A stretch of 64,000 nucleotides of DNA from Arachidicoccus ginsenosidivorans. GTDB lineage: Bacteria > Bacteroidota > Bacteroidia > Chitinophagales > Chitinophagaceae. How positions within the stretch are numbered: the first letter of the stretch is position 1; each line of letters opens with the position of its first letter. The position numbers were made by a program, and so were the translations under genes. Below are positions 60,724-64,000 of the stretch, piece by piece. Under the pieces are notes generated by a model that worked only from the letters and a program-made list of their open reading frames with translations, made no database searches and was not told where the DNA came from. The stretch lies in contig NZ_CP042434.1 of NCBI RefSeq assembly GCF_007971385.1, forward strand, positions 806,001 to 870,000. The letters run 5' to 3'.

Positions 60724-63700
60724 TTATTGTTTTAAAAAAGAAACCCTGCTATCGCCTGCAATAATAAAATATAGGCCAGAAGCCAGGTCAGAAATATAAA
60801 TCTGATTTATACCAGCCTCAAGCTGTACTGCTTTCACCAATTTTCCGGTGGCATTAAAAATGCGGACCATTTCCGGATGCTGCATATTAATCTTGATATA
60901 ACTTTTGGCAGGATTTGGATAGGCAAATAGTTTATCAGCAGCGTTTTGCGACAGCCAGATAACTTTGCTATACTGCACCTTACCACTTTTATCCACCATT
61001 TTGAGGCGATAACCTGCCGACGCCTCTGTCTGCGCAGCATTTACACTATAATCGCTGTTATCGCCTTTGGCCTGCACAGTGGATATAGTAGTAAAGTTTT
61101 CTCCGCTCAGGCCTTTCTGGAGTTCAAAATAATGAAGGTCCTCTTCGACCCCAGTTTGCCACTGAAGGTGAGTCGTCCGGTTCTGAAGTTTTCCCGAGAA
61201 CGTAATGAGTGTCACCGGCAGCGGTATATCAGAATGTTCATAGGCGCCCATATCAATTGCAGCACCCGCAATTCTCTTAGCACCTGCGATATCCGTATTG
61301 CCTATAAGTAAACCGGTCGTATCCGGAGTACCTGCATCAATCAAGGGACTTGTACTTTGCAGAGAGAAAACACCGCTCGCCGGATCCGTAAACAAAGGAT
61401 CCTGACTGATATTACCCGCACCGGATAATACCTGGTCCTGAATATTACTATAGGAGACAACTGGCATGCCGCCATTGGCATTGAATATTCCACCCCCCGC
61501 ATCCGTGGATGTGTTGTTCCAGACAATAGTATTGGTAATGACCGGATTTGCTTGATTATTAAAGATACCACCGCCGGAACCTGCTGTATTATTGCCATAT
61601 ATGGTAGAGTTAATAATGTAAGCATTTGATTGTTCGTTTGCAATACCGGCGCCATAACTACCAGAGGTATTTGCTGATACAATACAATTAACGATGGATG
61701 GCGTAGCTGATCCACCGTTAAAGATGCCGCCACCATCGAACTGGGCCGAATTGTTTTCGATCATACAGTTACGGATAACAGGAGATACGTAACTGTTAAA
61801 AATGCCGCCGCCGTATGCTGCATTTCTGCCACCGGTAATAATAAAACCGTCCAGTACAGCTGCAGCTGTAAGGTGGCTATGATTATTTATAATAACACTG
61901 CCGCCATTGCCTTTAAGCGTCGCTTTGTTTATAAGGTTGCGCTGACTGAAAGAACTTTCTGTCCCGGCGAAACCGCCAAAAATCTTTACCCCTTCTCTCA
62001 TACCAAAACTGGTACCGGCAGCGGGCTGATATACAGCCGTAGCCACGAAAATACTGTCTCCGGCTATAGCGGCGTCAATGGCTGCCTCCAAATCGGTATA
62101 GGCGTTACCCCAGCTGGAGCCGTCATTATTTCCGGTGGCGTCCAGTTTAACATATTTTACCGGTGATCTTTCTATGGCCCCATGTCGATGGAGGGCCCCA
62201 TGATTCTTGGATTGCCTGCCAGGTCGACTCCGCTGCTATTAGCAGCGCTATTACCCGTATTGATGCAGGGGCTAAAATTTTGCAGGGAGAAATCACCGTT
62301 AGCCGGATCCGTAAACAGCGGATCCTGACTGATATTGCCAGCACCGGACAATACCTGATCCTGAATATTACAATAGGAGATAACAGGTCTTCCAGCATTG
62401 CCGTTGTATAGTCCATTAGCACTCTTCGTGGCTGTATTGTTCCAGATAATCGTATTGGTTATGGCCGGATTTGACCCCACAGTATAAATTCCACCCCCTC
62501 CATTAGCCGAATGATTGCCCCAAATAATACAATTGATAATGTGCACAGATGACTCACTATTGTTTATACCGCCGCCTATGCCGGCCGAGGTGTTCCTTGT
62601 AAATATACAATTGATAACCGTCGGAGTACTACCACCACCATTATACATACCGCCGCCATAGCTCGTCGCTGAATTGTTTTCAAAAATACAATTACGGATA
62701 ATAGGCGATACATTTTTGTTATATATGCCGCCACCCTGATTCGCATTGCCGCCTGTAATAATAAAGCCGTCCAGCTCGGCTCCTGACGTAAGCCCGTTTT
62801 CATCATTACTGACAACACTGTTGCCATTGCCTTTGAGCGTGGCTTTATTTTTAAGGCTGCGCTGACTGAAAGAACTTTCTGTTCCGGTAAAGCCACCGAA
62901 GATCTTCACCCCTTCTTTCATAACAAAACTGGCTCCTGCAGCCGGCTGATAGACAGCTGTAGTTACAAAAATACTGTCTCCCGCTATAGCGGCGTTAATA
63001 GCAGCCTGAAAATCAGTGTAGGCATTACTCCAGCTGGAACCGTCATTATTTCCAGTGGCATTTAGGTTTACATATTTTACCGGTGATCTTTCTATGGCCC
63101 CCATATCGATGGAAGTACCCATGATTCTTGGATTACCTGCCAGGTCGACGGCGCTGTTATTAGCAGCGCTATTACCCGTATTGATGCAGGGACTCAGGTT
63201 TTGCAGGGAGAAATCACCGTTAGCCGGATCCGTAAACAGCGGATCCTGACTGATATTACCCGCACCGGACCATACCTGATCCTGTGTGTTGCAATAAGAG
63301 AAAACGGGGTTTCCGTTATTGTTGAATAATCCATTATCACCCAGGGTAGCCATATTATTCCAGATAATTGTGTTAGTAATGACTGGATTTGCCAGACGGT
63401 TATAAATCCCGCCACCAGAATTGTCGGAATTGTTACCCCATATAATACAATTGATGATGTGTACTTTAGCGTTGGTATAATTAAATAGTCCACCACCATT
63501 GCCTGCCGTAGTATTCCCTGTAAAAATACAATTAATAATATTGGCGGATGATGTCGCGTTAAACATACCGCCCCCATTTATATTGGCCGAATTGTTTTCA
63601 AAAATACAATTACGGATAACAGGCGATACCTTATTGTTATATATGCCGCCACCCTGATCCGCTGTACCGCCTGTAATAATAAAGCCGTCCAGCTCGGCTG

Positions 63701-64000
63701 CTGACGTGAGCCCGTTATCATCATTACTGACAACACTGTTGCCATTTCCTTTGAGTGTTGCTTTATTTTTAAGGCTGCGCTGACTGAAAGCACTTTCTGT
63801 TCCGGTAAAGCCACCGAAGATCTTTACCCCTTCTTTCATGATGAAACTGGCTCCGCTGGCAGGCTGGTAGACAGCAGTAGCTACAAAAATACTGTCTCCC
63901 GCAATAGCGGCATCAACAGCTGCCTGGAAATTAGTGTAGCCATTACTCCAGCTGGCACCGTCATTATTTCCGATGGCATTTAAGTTCACATAAATAACAG
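60724..64000 (-). pseudogene. T9SS-secreted multi-module beta-helix protein, one frame break, runs off the right edge
   Basis: The reading frame enters from the right edge (VIYVNLNAIGNNDG) and contains three beta-helix modules of about 306 residues. Each has a YVNLxATGNNDGxSWxNxYT start, DGFIITGG, GGGIYN, INCIIWGN and ISQDPLFTD. The last module continues into a T9SS domain (LFAYPNPAKSYIKINMQHPE). The frame breaks at C4 62178-62181; the sister module has C5 at the same place (63098-63102) and is in frame, so one base is missing here. The N-terminus lies outside the window. It is a surface protein enlarged by module duplication. Confidence 0.78.
61240..64000 (-). repeat. Tandem ~920-bp modules inside the T9SS gene
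   Basis: Recognisable identical segments recur with a period of about 920 bp. GGATCCTGACTGATATT occurs near 61399, 62320 and 63240. The string coding ERSPVKYV occurs near 62161 and 63081. The modules are close to identical at DNA level over long stretches, which favours recombination and copy-number change. Confidence 0.8.

Noticed and set aside
50600..62200. Classical phase variation by poly-G tracts in the T9SS genes
   Set aside because: The runs are only two to five bases and occur at many sites in each gene. Phase-variable tracts are longer and usually single, near the start.
61240..64000. Tandem modules as a CRISPR or satellite array
   Set aside because: The repeats are coding, about 920 bp long, and have no spacer structure.

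Overview
The window comes from a Bacteroidota genome. The signs are a SusC/SusD pair, many lipoproteins and glycosidases, TAnnTTTG-type promoter boxes and type IX secretion (T9SS) C-terminal domains. Gene content and base composition suggest a plant- or soil-associated Chitinophagaceae member; that family assignment is inference.

Region 1 (1-23.8 kb): a polysaccharide utilisation locus on the minus strand. It is transcribed from about 20.9 kb leftwards as SusC, SusD, a pectate-lyase-like PL1 protein, an alpha-glucuronidase-like GH, an (alpha/alpha)6 GH, a GH95 lipoprotein and a GH2/malectin protein. A stem-loop separates susD from the enzyme genes. A divergent OmpR-type two-component pair and a PepSY-like periplasmic protein lie beside it. 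The set points to pectin-type glycan degradation with fucosyl/galactosyl side chains.

Region 2 (23.9-36 kb): a nucleotidase, a small lipoprotein, a BNR/sialidase-like enzyme, a GH28 polygalacturonase, a GH43/32-like beta-propeller, a GlxA-type AraC regulator, a tandem SRPBCC protein, and a GH20 hexosaminidase split inside its signal peptide by an IS3-family element (about 1.5 kb, 5-bp direct repeats).

Region 3 (36-49.9 kb): a phosphoesterase lipoprotein, a di-haem peroxidase, RtcB with an AAA ATPase, a DUF4011 helicase fused to WG repeats, a DUF4143 ATPase behind three helically phased iterons, and a scar made of RHS and TIR-like gene fragments next to a small membrane protein.

Region 4 (49.9-64 kb): a tandem family of T9SS-secreted surface proteins (NHL, DUF285 and right-handed beta-helix modules), including two deletion remnants and one gene built from ~920-bp repeated modules that runs off the right edge.

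A pattern runs through the window. At least 16 genes or junctions are broken by one missing base, usually in a G/C or A/T run, and each reading frame is restored by adding one base. This looks more like systematic homopolymer under-calling than mass gene decay, but only reads can decide. No rRNA, tRNA or CRISPR array was seen.
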